Assembly (NCBI GenBank): GCA_947683625.1
Contig: CANTUR010000126.1
Location: 2,852,001 to 2,916,000 of the forward strand
From: Mallotus nudiflorus
Lineage: Eukaryota; Streptophyta; Magnoliopsida; Malpighiales; Euphorbiaceae
Length of the DNA stretch: 64,000 nt
Direction of reading: 5' to 3'
Below are positions 23,417 to 35,448 of this stretch, piece by piece. Position 1 is the first letter of the stretch; each line of letters begins with the position of its first letter. A model generated the notes under the pieces. It saw only the letters and a list, made by a program, of their open reading frames with translations. It was not told the DNA's origin and searched no databases. The translations under genes and the position numbers were made by a program.

Positions 23417-23744
23417 TCAGCAAAGCTAGAGACTTTAGTTGAGAGTCCATAAGAGTAGCATACATGGCCATGGTGGTTCACATAGACCTATCATATTCGA
23501 TTCTGGTGCTACCAGTAGTAGCATTGGTCAGAGTTTAAGTTGTGGTAGTACTAGATCAACAACCAGTGCTTGTCAGATGTGTAGGAGAGTCCATTAAGGG
23601 TCATGCTACATGACTCTTAGAGCTTGTTTTAGATGCAGACAGACGAGGCATTTTGCCAAAGCATGTCCTTATTCTGGCTATTAGTAGCAGTTTCTACAGC
23701 AGTCCATCACTAGTTCAGCTCCAACCCTTTATCAGTTGCCTCCA
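23417..23744 (+). pseudogene. gag: B1 gag C-terminus with zinc knuckle
   Basis: The 320-base remnant of B1 between two insertions. It is Ser/Gly-rich, then 'CQMCRRVH', then the knuckle CFRCRQTRHFAKAC near 23628-23670, matching the gag end of element A-. It has several stops. It begins with the TSD of A- (tcagc) and ends with the TSD of B- (ctcca, 23740-23744). Confidence 0.88.
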
Positions 23745-26724
23745 TGTCACGACCCAAATCGGGAGTTATGACCGATGCTAGAGAATAAGAATTCTTTCAA
23801 ATCCGGAACTCGTAGCAAGCCTAAGAAATAAAAACACATGCAATAACTAAATAAAAATATGCCATAATTAAAACTTAAATTGATATAAAAATAAATAATT
23901 AATGTCATATCATAAAATAAAAATATTTCTTACAATATTCAGAGAAAGGTCTTTGACATTAAAACCACATTCTACAGATATAAACACTACTACTACAGTT
24001 TTCTAGAATATAGTAAAAGTTTAGATAAATAATTTACATAATCTAACCTGGGCTGAAGAAGTCCGGCGTAGAGGTTTACTACTGAGGTCTGAAGATGAGG
24101 AATCTTCTGAAAAAATATTGAGGGGGGTCATACCTCACTGAGTGAATTATTATAATATATATACATGCAATCTAAGTCATATACAATCAAACATCAATAT
24201 ATATATATATATATATATATATACATGCATTTCACACAGATGCTAAAATCCACTTTTATATATATTGAAATGCATAAGACATTTATTTAGGTGAACGATC
24301 AAATAGAACTCTAAAACAATCGTAACCTTAAACAAATATCTCACTAGCCACGTAGGCTTACTTAATTCCAAATAAATTCTCTTATTCCATTTTGGATAGT
24401 AGATTGGCCTTGAGACATTAAGTCAACCGAGCTTTAACAGTCTCACTGTCAGTGTGATGGGCCTCGAGACACTTGGTTAACCGAGCTCCTGCAATCAAAC
24501 TACTCAATCACATCAATCTTAAATAATAAATTAAATAAAAGTCACCTTAAGTGATTTTATAATTCAACCCTAAAATCTATTGCATTAGTACGTACACAGT
24601 CCTAGTGCAGCCCACTAGGTAGCACGTTCTATTAATATCCTTCAAATAAACTTAATAATTATTAAAATAATAAAAATGCATAATTTAAATGTAATAGCAT
24701 CCATTCATAGCAAAATATACTCATCATATACAGAAAATATACCAATTGTACACTGGAGATATTTTAAAGTTATTCCAAATATATAAGCCACATATATGCC
24801 AAAATAAACCAGAAATATATCGATTGCATATTAGGAATATAATGAATATATACATCGCATGTATATTAAAATATACCAAAAATATGCTAAAAGTATACTT
24901 AAAATATATTTTACATTTAAAGAAATATTCATATTCAATTTCATTATAAAATTCATGGATGCTAATTTTTATGCATTTTATATGCAATGCATATATAAGA
25001 TAATAAATCACAAGTTTGCGCTCCTCGAGACTGTCTCGATGGGCCCGGTCCGATAGGCCTCGATCTCGGCGTAACTAGAAAATAAATAATAATAACAAAT
25101 CAAAATAAATTCCTAACTTATACTTATAAAAGAGACTCGGTCTAGGAATACAAAACTCAGACAAACACAGAATTTTAGGATCGACCCGACTTTACGTTTT
25201 ACGAGAATTCTATCGAAAATTCAGCAGAACTTCTTTTGTAAAATGGACATCTCTCTACTAAAAAGTAGAGCTGATCCTGCAAGAAAAACACACTTCTAAC
25301 ATACAGATTTCACAATACCTCGGGGTGGGATCCTGAACTGCACAATTTTCCAACCGAAATTCACAATTCACTAAAAATATAAATAAAATAATAAATATAT
25401 TAAAAATCTTAAATTCCATAAATGTCCACAAAATACCAAAATATAATATATTTAAACATTAAAACACTAAATACAATTATTTTCACAATAATTAAATAAA
25501 AATCTCAAATAATAATATAATATTAATAAAAATCAATTTTTTCAACAATTCAATATAAAATAGTAAAAATTTACTTTTATATCTTCAAATAGCTTAAATA
25601 TATATTAAAAATAATTAAAAATCCATTTAATCACTGAAATAGTAAATAATATATTATTTGAATTTAATTTTCAAAAATTAGTATTAATTAGTTAAAAATA
25701 ATAAATAATTTATAAAAATCATTTTAATACCCTATATAATTCTAAAATCATTTAAAGCCTATTATTTAACTATAATTTTCACAAAATTTCCCAATTAACT
25801 CATAAATACAAAATTCACATAATATAAATAATATTCTAAAAAATTATATAAATTCACCAAAAATTATTTTAATAATTCTAAAATTATTAACTCAAATTAC
25901 TAACACTAATTTAACTAAATTTCCATTAAACTAATTAATTAACATAATTATAAAAAAAATTCAATATTTTAATATTAAAATAATGAAAAATTACCAAAAA
26001 ATTCACATTAATTCAAAAAAATACACAAAAATATATTTGTGAAGCTAAAGTTACCACAAACAATATTTCTTAAGCAAGTTTTCATGAATCAAACAATATC
26101 TAGTTCAAAAAAATAAAAATCCTAAAATATATAAACTAAAAATTGAAGATATCTAAAAATTGAAGAGATTTGAGCTCAAACGGAGCTTGAAAATGGACTC
26201 ATCTATTCAAGAGTGTTCATAAGAGACTGTAATGAAGTTCTATGGAGGCCGAAAGCTCACCGGCAATTATGGAGCTTCACTCTCGGTGTGCGACCTTTCC
26301 GGTGGTTCTGCGGCGAATTGAAAGTGATTGGCAACGTTTAGGAGAAGCTGGAGATGGTGGTGGTCGATGGTGACAGCTGGGGCAGCTCTGATGACACAGT
26401 GAAGGCTAACCACAAGATGAAGAAGAAGATGATGATGAAGAAGAAGAAAGAGAGAAGACAGTTTGACCCGTTTGACTTTTCTAATTTTTTTAATTATAAA
26501 ATTATCAAAATGCCCTTCAATCAAAACAACAACAACAAAAACAACAATAATATTATCAAGTTATCCCATGTAAAACAAATTATTTTTACATAAAAAACTT
26601 CTTAGAATATAATACATAAATAATATTAGCGAATATTAATAATAATATACAAATAAAATTTAAAATTATTAATAGTGCATATTTCAAAATAATATTATTT
26701 TATTTAAAATACTAGGTCATTACA
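23745..26724 (-). repeat. 3' LTR of element B-
   Basis: 2980 bp, from TGTAATGACC (minus, at 26724) to GGGTCGTGACA (at 23745). Carries the hairpin block at 25253-25270, the 'GGGGCC'-type doubled block degraded near 24400-24490, and a (TA)n run near 24200. The ORFs at 24724-25056 and 26267-26593 are LTR sequence. Confidence 0.93.
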
Positions 26725-26742
26725 ATCTCCCCTCCTTGTAAG
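26725..26742 (-). other. Polypurine tract of element B-
   Basis: CTTACAAGGAGGGGAGAT on the minus strand, directly before the 3' LTR. Confidence 0.88.
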
Positions 26743-27035
26743 AATTCATCCTCGAATTCAAAAAAAAGAACAGAAACAAGAATCATCGAGGAAAGAGATA
26801 AGGATAAGAAGCTCGCATCTCTGCTTCAGTCTCCCAAGTGTGCTCCTCCATGTTGTTACTTCGCCACAACACCTTGACCATCGGAATCTGCTTCGAATGC
26901 AATTAATGAACTTGATAGTCAACAATCGCAATAGGTTCCTCCTCGTATGTCAAGTCCTCATTCACTTCCACACTATCAAGCTGCAACACGTGTAAAGGGT
27001 CTGAAATATACTTCCTCAGCATCGAGATATGGAAC
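26743..27035 (-). pseudogene. pol: B- polyprotein C-terminus (chromodomain-like tail)
   Basis: Minus-strand relic of the integrase tail: sequence collinear with 15215-15510 of A-, including the TRP/GLU-rich 'EHTWETEAEMRA'-like region (26800-26870), with stops. It is interrupted at TSD ggaac (27031-27035) by the copia solo LTR. Confidence 0.8.
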
Positions 27036-28532
27036 TGTTAACCATTTGCATGATCAAACTCCTAATTTTGGACTCTGACAAACAATTTTTATACTAATAA
27101 TTTCAATTAAGTGTGTAGGGAATTATATACCAAACATATACCAAGCATATACACTTTTGGATGAATAGTGACTTTTCAGGTTGATTGAACCTCTGAGATT
27201 GAAGAAGACTTTTGACATATTTAGACCTCTTAAATGAGAAAATGAGCTTCTTAACATTTGAAGTAGACATCTTGAGATTTTTGAATTAGGCTTATTTTTC
27301 AAAATCAAAGTTCATTTGGTTAGGCAAATTTTGAGTTGAAATCCGCGTATACATCTGCCATCTCAAATTGCACACCTCTTAGTATTTTGGACATATCTTG
27401 AGTTACAGAAGTCCAATGAAGGTGATTCAAAATTATATGAAAATATAAGTCAAATATATACAAATTTTATGAAGAAAATATGGGCAAATTAAAATTTCTT
27501 CAGGATCAAATCACGGCTTCAACTTGTGTATATTTGTTTGATAGTATTCTGCATTTTAGATTGCACAACCCTTAGTAATTTGGACATATCATGAGCTGAA
27601 GAAGTCAAATTTAGGTGATTAAAAATGATATGGAAAATATAATTCAAATATATACAGCTTTCATGAAGAAAGTATAGGAAAAATCAAATTTCTTCAGGAG
27701 CAAATCACGGCTTTAATTTGGGTATAGCTGTCTGACCGTAATCTGCATTATAGATTGTAAAATCCTTAGTATTTTGGATATATATTGACCTTTAGAAGTC
27801 CAATTTATGTGATTCAAATTGATATGGAAAGATAATTCAAATATCTACAGCTTTTATGAAGAAAGTGTGGGCAAATTCAAACATCTTAAGGAGCCAATTA
27901 TGGTTTCAATCCATGAATAGCTGTCTGATAGCATCAGTCTCAATAATTCAAAATATAGACATTAGACACATCATTTGCACCTCCAACAGCTATATTTTTT
28001 AGTATAAATACTTCTAGATCTGAATGGGAGTTAAGAAACTTGTTTATCATTCATTATTTCTTAAGCTTTCATTAAGCTATCAAATTCTCTTAAACAATTA
28101 TTTCTTTGTCTAACTCTTATGAGAGTTGGGTGTGTGTTAGAAATAGAATTTCTCTTCATCTTAAATCTTAGGTTAGATTAGAAGGGAAGTGAAATTTATT
28201 TTTAAAGGAATTGGTTTAAGTGTTATCCATTGAAACACTTGGGTTTTGGTTTTTTGAGTGAGCCTTGAAAACTCATGTTGAAAGGTTAGAAGAGTGAGCC
28301 ATAAAACTCTTATACAGTCTCAATCTTGTGAATAAGATTGTGGGTGATTGAAAATCCTAACTTAGGGATAAGTTAGGTGGAGACGTAGGATTGTTGTTGA
28401 ATTCGAACTCTTTAAATTTTTATGTTCTTCATTTTTTCTTCTTAACTTCTATTTAATTCTTGTAAAGAATTCTTTTAATTCCACATTTTTATTTGATAGT
28501 CCTATTCACCCCCCCCTCTAGGACTCTTTTCA
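27036..28532 (+). mobile_element. Solo LTR of a copia element related to the outer copia, inside B-
   Basis: 1497 bp from TGTTAACCATTTGCATG to CTCTTTTCA, with TSD ggaac at 27031-27035 and 28533-28537. Its ends match the outer copia 3' LTR (53067-54647). A TATAAATA box lies at 28003-28010. Unlike the 3' LTR of the outer copia it contains three imperfect copies of a segment of about 185 bp (27346-27910), so it belongs to a different subfamily. No gene inside. Confidence 0.95.
27346..27910 (+). repeat. Triplicated ~185-bp segment within the copia solo LTR
   Basis: Three imperfect direct repeats, each containing 'TTAGTATTTTGGACATAT'-like, 'TTTTATGAAGAAA'-like and 'AATCACGGCTT'-like phrases. The outer copia LTRs have a single copy of this segment (about 53527-53700). 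Confidence 0.75.
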
Positions 28533-29350
28533 GGAACACTAAATGCATTTGAGACATATTCGGAGGCAAAGCCAACTAGTATGTAACCATGCCCACTCTC
28601 TCCAGAATCTTGAATGGTCCAATGTATCTCGATACTAGTTTACCCTTCTTGCCAAATCTCATCACACCCTTCATTGGAGACACCTTCAGAAATATATAGT
28701 CTCCAACTTGGAATTCTACATCTCTACGTCTCGAATCCACATAGCTCTTTTATCTGCTAACTGCGATCTCTAATCTCTTTTTGATCACAATAACCTTCTT
28801 AGCGGCATCCTGAACCATCTCAGGTCCAATGAATGCTCTCTCCCCAATCTCATCCCAACTTAGAGGGGATCTACACTTCCTTCCGTACAAAGCCTTATAC
28901 GGTGCCATTCCAATACTACTATAGTAGCTGTTATTATATGCAAACTCCACAAGTGGCAAATGATCATCCTAGCTACCTCCCAAATCCAATACACACATCC
29001 TTAACATATCTTCCAGTGTCTGGATCATCCTCTCAGATTGACCACTATTTAAGGGTGAAAAGCAGTACTGAAATCAAGCCTGGTGCCCATTGCTTCTCGT
29101 TACTTTTGCAAAAAATGAGAGGTAAACAATGAATCTCTATCAGATACAATAGATACAGGTACTCTGTGAAGGCACACAATATGCTTAACATACAGCTTCA
29201 CCAATTTAACTACAGAATAAGTGGCTTTCACAAGCAAGAAATGAGCAGACTTGGTCAACTTGTCCAAAATTACCTAGATGAAATCATATCCATCCTTAGA
29301 ATGAGGTAATCCAACCACAAAATCTATAGCAATTCTCTCTTATTTCCACT
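28533..29350 (-). pseudogene. pol: B- integrase core remnant
   Basis: Minus-strand integrase from the GPF-like end (28600-28660) through the open piece at 28750-28959 ('EFAYNNSYYSSIGMAPYKA', 'YGRKCRSPLSWDEIGER'), back to 'ERIAIDFVVG' at about 29320. All three catalytic acids are still readable: Asp in IAIDF, Asp in SDRDS, Glu in QSERMI. Stops and small changes are scattered. Upstream, the zinc-binding and RNase H parts are absent: sequence jumps at about 29350 directly to the RT connection. Confidence 0.83.
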
Positions 29351-30700
29351 CAAGCTTCACATTCTTATAAGTCAAGCGAGTCATAAGAGCTGCAATTCTA
29401 AAAAAATCCTATACAAATCTCTTATAATACCCAGCTAAACCTAGAAAACTAAAAATCTCTATGACTGTCATCGATCTAGGCCACTTAGATGCTACCTTAA
29501 TATTCTATGGATCAACCTAGATACCATCTTTAGGCACCATGTGTCTAAGGAATGCAACACTCTCTAATTAGAAATCACACTTCGAGAATTTAGCATAAAG
29601 ATGATATTCTCTCAGTGTCTACAGTATAGTCCTTAAGTGATATATGTGCTCCTCCATACTCCTCGAATACACCAGTATATAATCAATGAAGACTACCATA
29701 AACTGTTCCATAAATGTTCTAAATACCCTGTTCATCAGATTCATAAAAGCAGCTGGTGCATTAGTCAACCCAAATGACATCACTAAAAATTCATAGTGGC
29801 CATATCGAGTGCGGAATGCCATTTTAGGAACATCGATCTCATTGATCCGCAACTGATGATAACTTGATCTCAAGTCAATTTTAAAAAAGAAATGTGCACT
29901 CTGAAGCTGATCAAACAAATAATCTATCCTCAGGAGAGGATACTTATTCTTCACTATCACTTTGTTCAGCTCTCTATAATCTATGCATAGTCTCAGGGTA
30001 CCATCCTTCTTCCTCACAAACAGGACTAGTGCACCCTAAAGAGAAACACTATGTTTGATGAAACCCTTATCTAGCAATTCCTGCAACTGCTCCTTCAACT
30101 CTTTCAACTATGTAGGAGCCATTTTGTAGGGTGGCATCGAAATAGGAGTAGTTCTTGGAACCACATCTATACAGAACTCAATCTCTCTATGGGGTGGTAA
30201 ACCTGATAACTCCTCAGGAAAAATATAAGGAAACTTATAGGCAATAGGAACATCTGTAAGTGATAACTTCTCCACTAAAGTATCCCTGACTAATGCCAAA
30301 CATCCTTGACAACCCTTCCTTAGCATCTTCATAGCCATGATAGCAGAGATGAGATTCTAAGGTGCAGAACTTTTATCACCCACAAACTTGAACTCTTATT
30401 CATTCGAAATTTTTAAAATCACCTCTATACTCTGACAATCCACAACGACATAATGCTGATACAACCAATCCATACCCAAAATCATATTGAATTCCATTAC
30501 ATTTAACAACACCAATTCTGTTGGTAATTCTCTGCCTTTGATAAACACTGGACAACCAGAAAGAACAACGGGTGTCCAATGAATCACTGAAAGGAGTGGC
30601 GATAGAAAGCCATCCTTGAAGCTTGTCAACATAATTTTAAAGCAAACACAGGGGATACAAAGAAATGTGTGGCACCTATATTAAATAAAACCCAAGCATC
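29351..30700 (-). pseudogene. pol: B- protease and reverse transcriptase remnant
   Basis: Minus-strand RT with an open piece at 29619-30017 ('KKDGTLRLCIDYRELNK', 'MSFGLTNAPAAFMNLMNRV'). The RT active site reads FIDY in place of FIDD (near 29680), so the second catalytic Asp is lost. The protease motif reads 'NIGATHFFVS' (about 30660-30690) in place of DPGATHSFVS, so the catalytic Asp is lost too. The open pieces at 30108-30338 and 30396-30632 are the protease-RT linker. This copy could not have encoded active enzymes in its current state. Confidence 0.88.
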
Positions 30701-32055
30701 CAAGTAACAAACATGAATAATACCTACAATGATGGCATTAGATGCCTGAGCATCCTGTTGAGTGAGGTGGAAAACCTTAGCATGATCTCGACCTCCCTAC
30801 TGACTAGTAGAAGCCTGGACAAAACCTCTGACACCTCCTCTAGTACCTCTACCATGCCCCTGTTGGGCTACAATTTGCGTCGAACTTGAATGCTGAGCTG
30901 GAGGTAACTGAAAAGGAGCTGGTGCTGCACTGGCAATCGACTAATATGGAAAATGTTATGGCTGAAAACTAGAATATGGATATGATCTGGCAAAGTGTCC
31001 TGTCTGTCCACATCTAAAGCATGTCAATGGCACCATATAACAGGGTCCCTGATGGACTCTACCACAAGTCTAACACGCGCTGGCTGCTGATCCTGAACTT
31101 CAACCACTATTGCTGCTAGAAGCACCTGACCCAAATCTGATCGGTCTACGAGGTCCAGTACGGCAATGTCTTCTACTCCTATGTACTCTCGGCTCACTGA
31201 GTCTCTCTATTGACTACTAAAACCAATCTGAAAGGTTGAATATAGAGTAGTCTGAAATCCTCCTAATTGAATACCCAACTGACAGTAATTAGGCATAACT
31301 CTTTGCTTGACTAGTCTCAACTCAATCTCCTTGCCCAGCTTTATCATCGACTCTAGAGTAAGGCCCACAGTAGGCATCCCAGCAAATACAGAACCCAGAC
31401 TAATGACATATGTTATAACAGTAAAATATTGATCTCGCATAAGATCCTCTGCATATCTGCTAAGTTAGAGAAACTCTCTAGTGTAGTCCTTAATAGATCT
31501 TTCACCTCTAGTGATGCTCATCAGTCGAAGTTTGTAACTCATTCGGAGTGGCTTTGGGTAAAATCTCCTCATAAATCTCTCTCTGAACTATGCCCAAGTC
31601 ATCATAGTCATATATAGCTGAATTACCTGGACAAACTAATCCAGGGTTGGTCCCTCAATAGACAACTCGACAATCATGATCCATTAGTACTCAGTATGAG
31701 CAATCTGAGTCCTCATCTCAATAAGATGTAGAAAGTCTAATGGATATGACATCTCTTCGAAAGCTATCCTCCCAACTCTGGCATAAAATAGTACTGCCTC
31801 AGGGTCAGACTTACCCTACTGATAGGCAATCTGAATCGGTGGTGCAACTGGAGGTATCGTAACTTCCTCATACTCTGGCTCTACAGGTTTCTCATCTTAT
31901 AGCTCTCGCTATCTACGGTGACCAGTCACTCCTCGAGGTCTACCTTTACCTCCACCTCTATGCCTCGCTGGCTACTCAGGAGGTAAAACCTCATCCTGAA
32001 AGGACTCATCATCCTCATCCTAAATGACCGGTGGAGCAACACGAGCTCGCCTCCT
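30701..32055 (-). pseudogene. gag: B- gag remnant, start codon lost
   Basis: Collinear with A- gag: the tail with 'LTQQDAQA' (Gln where A- and B1 have TAG), knuckle CFRCGQTGHFAR near 31005-31035, open piece 31207-31440 ('LTLESMIKLGKEIELRLVK'), capsid-like region 31440-31800, and the N-terminus near 32051, where the ATG of MRRRARVAPP has become AAA. Multiple stops. Confidence 0.85.
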
Positions 32056-32228
32056 TTTTCTAAAAAGACAAAAGCAAAGGAATTCAGACAAAATAGACAA
32101 TCTAAGGATTGCGTAGAATACTAAATCAAGGAAAAATTATCGAAGAAATACTCAAACCTAAGTAATTGTAGTAGTTTTAAAGAAAATAAAACTCTGAAAA
32201 CCTAGGTCAATAACACTAATAACCTAGG

Positions 32229-32241
32229 GCTTTGATACCAA
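32229..32241 (-). other. Primer-binding site of element B-
   Basis: TTGGTATCAAAGC on the minus strand, three bases from the LTR edge at 32245; same variant as in B1. Confidence 0.9.
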
Positions 32242-32244
32242 CTT

Positions 32245-32696
32245 TGTTACGACCCAAACTGGGAGTTATGACTGGCACTAGGGAACGGGAATTTTTTCGA
32301 ATTCGGAACTTGTAGCCAGCTTAAGAAATAAAAACACATGCAATAACTAAATAAAAATACACCAGAATTAAAACTTAAATTGATATAAAAATAAATACTT
32401 AATTTCATATCATAAAATAAAAATATTTCATACAATATTCAAAGAAAGGTCTCTGACATTAAAACCATATTCTATAGATACAAACACTACTATTGTAGTT
32501 TTCTATAATACAGTAAAAGTTTAGATAAATAATTTATATAATCTAGTTGGGGCTAATAAAGTCTAGCATAGAGGTTTACTATTGAGGTATAAAGACGAGG
32601 AATCTTCTGAAAAAAATTGAGGGGGGTCAGACCTTACTGAGTAAATTATTATATTATATATACATGCAATCTAAGTCATATACAATTAGACATCAG

Positions 32697-32728
<32 letters not shown>

Positions 32729-35088
32729 TACACAGGCATTTCATATAGATGCTAAAATGCACATTTATATATATTGAAATGTAGAAAACATTTATTTAGG
32801 TGAAGGATCAAATAGAACCCTAAAATCATCGTAATCTCAAACAAATATCTCACTAGCTACATAGGCTTACTTAATTCCAAATAAATTCTCTTATTCCATT
32901 TTGGATAGTAGATTGGACTTGAGACACTAAGTCAACCGAGCTCTAACAGTCTCACTGTCAGTGTGACGGACCCCGAGACACTAGGTTAACCAAGCTCCCG
33001 CAATCACACTACTCAATCACATCAATCTCAAATAATAAATTAAATAAAAGTCACCTCAAGTGATTTTATAACTCAACCCTAAAATCTATTGCATCAGTAC
33101 ATACACGGTTCTAATGCAGCCCACTAAGTAGCACGTTCTATTAATATCCTTCAAATAAACTTAATAATTAAAAATAATAAAAATGCATAATGTAATAACA
33201 TCCATTCATAGCAAAATATACCCATCATATACAGAAAATATACCAATTGTACACTGGAGATATATTAAAAATATTCCAAATATATAAGTCACATATATAC
33301 CAAAATAAACCAAAAATATACCGATTGCATATTAGGAATATAACGAATATATATGTCGCATGTATATTAAAATATATTGAAAATATACTAAAAGTATACT
33401 TAAAATATATTTTACATTTAAAGAAATATTCATATTCAATTTCATTATAAAATTCATGGATGCTAATTTTTATGCATTCTATATGCAATGCATATATAAG
33501 ATAATAACTCACAAGTTTGCGTTCCTCGAGACTAGCTCAACGGGCCCGGTCCGATAGGCCTTGATCTCGGTGCGACTAGAAAATAAATAATAATAACAAA
33601 TCATAATAAATTCCTAACTTATACTTCTAAAAGAGACTCAGTCTAGGAATACAATACTCAGACAAACACATAATAGTAATAAAAAATTAGAATAAATTCC
33701 TAACTTATACTTATAAAAGAGACTCGATTTAGGAATACAAAACTCAGACAAACACAGAATTTCATGATCGACCTGACGTCACGTTTTATGAGAATTCTAC
33801 CGAAAATTCGACAGAACTTCCTTTGTAAAATGGATATCTCTCTACTAAATATAGAGCCGATCTTGCAAGAAAAATACACTTCTAACACACAAATTGCACA
33901 ACACCTTGGGTTGGGACCCTGACTGCACAATTCCTTAACCAAGGTTCACAATTCACCAAAAATACAATAAAGTAATAAATATATTAAAAATCATTAAATT
34001 CCATAAATATCCACAAAATACCAAAATATAATATATTTAAACATTAAAACACTAAATACAATTATTTTCATAATAATTAAATAAAAATGTCGAATAATAA
34101 TATAATATTAATAAAATCAAAATTTTCAATAATTCAATGTAAAATAATAAAAATTCACTTTTATATATTCAAATAGCTTAAATATATATTAAAAATCCAT
34201 TTAATCACCAAAATAATAAATATTATATTATTTGAATTTAATTTTTGAAAATTAGTATTAATTAGTTAAAAATAGTAAATAATTTATAAAAATCATTTTA
34301 ATACCATATATAATTCTAAAATCATTTAAAACATATTATTTAACTATAATTTTCATAAAATTACACAATTAACTCATAAATACAAAATTCACATAATATA
34401 AATAACATTCTCAAAAATTATATAAATTCACCAAAAATTATTTTAATAATTCTAAAATTATTAACTCAAATTACGAACAGTAATTTAACTAAATTTCCAT
34501 TAAAATAATTATAAAAAATTCAATATTTTGACATTAAAATAATAAAAAATTACCCAAAAATTCAAATTAATTCAAAAAATACATAAAAAATATATTTGAG
34601 AAGTTAAAGCTACAACAAACAATATTTCTTAAGCAATTCTTCAAGAATCAAACAATATCTAGTTAAAAAAAATAAAAACTCCAAAAACATAAGTTAAAAA
34701 TTGAAGATATCTAAAAATGAAAGGGATTTGAGCTCAAACAGAGCTCATAAATGGAGTCACCAATTTGAGAGCGTTCAAAAGAAACCAGAATGAAGTCCTA
34801 TGGTGGCCGGAAGCTCACCGACGATTATTGAGCTTCACTCTCGACGTGCGGTGTTTCCGATGGTTCTGCGGTGAGCTGAAAGCGACTGGCAATGTCTGGG
34901 AGAAGTCAGAGATGGTGGTGGTCGGTGGTGATAGTTGGGGTGGCTCTGGCGACACAATGAAGGCTGACCGAAAGAAGAAGAAGAAGAAGAAGAAGAAGAA
35001 GAAGAAGGAAGAAAGGAGAGAGAGAAGAGAGTTTGACCTGATTGACTTTTTTTTTAATTATGAAATTACTAAAATGCCCTACAATCAA

Positions 35089-35153
<65 letters not shown>

Positions 35154-35201
35154 CAACAACAACAACAAAAAAAAACAACGAGGATGATGATCATAATAAT
35201 C

Positions 35202-35273
<72 letters not shown>

Positions 35274-35448
35274 TTAGTATCAAGTAATCCCATGTAAAAT
35301 AAATTATTTTTACGTAAACTATTTCTTAGAATATAATACATAAATAATATTAGCGAATATAAATAATAATATACAAATAAAATTTAAAATTATTAACGCT
35401 GCATATTCTAAAATAATATTATTTTATTTAAAATACGGGGTCATTACA
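32245..35448 (-). repeat. 5' LTR of element B-
   Basis: 3204 bp. Contains an (AC)n run (32699-32730), a direct duplication of about 86 bp (33590-33675 and 33676-33763), the hairpin block in degraded form (near 33840), and AAG/AAT/AAC/ATT microsatellites near its 5' edge. The Lys- and Asn-rich ORFs at 34765-35341 are translations of these microsatellites. Confidence 0.93.
34972..35277. repeat. Compound triplet microsatellites (AAG, AAT, AAC, ATT)
   Basis: (AAG)n at about 34972-35007, (AAT)n at 35090-35150, (AAC)n to 35169, then (AAT)n at 35195-35249 running directly into (ATT)n to 35276. The last pair is self-complementary and could form a long AT hairpin. Confidence 0.95.

Larger units (their letters stand above)
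23745..35448 (-). mobile_element. Ty3/gypsy element B-, degraded, with a copia solo LTR inside
   Basis: Minus-strand element of 11704 bp with TSD ctcca at 23740-23744 and 35449-35453. LTRs are 23745-26724 (3') and 32245-35448 (5'); the PPT is at 26725 and the PBS at 32229. Gag-pol relics lie between. The LTRs differ more than those of A- (indels, a local duplication, a large AAT tract in one), so it is older. The coding region has many stops, catalytic changes and a deletion of about 0.9 kb. Removing the 1.5-kb solo LTR leaves about 10.2 kb. Confidence 0.94.

Noticed and set aside
34765..35341. Poly-Asn, poly-Ile and poly-Lys ORFs
   Set aside because: Direct translations of AAT/ATT/AAG microsatellites inside an LTR.
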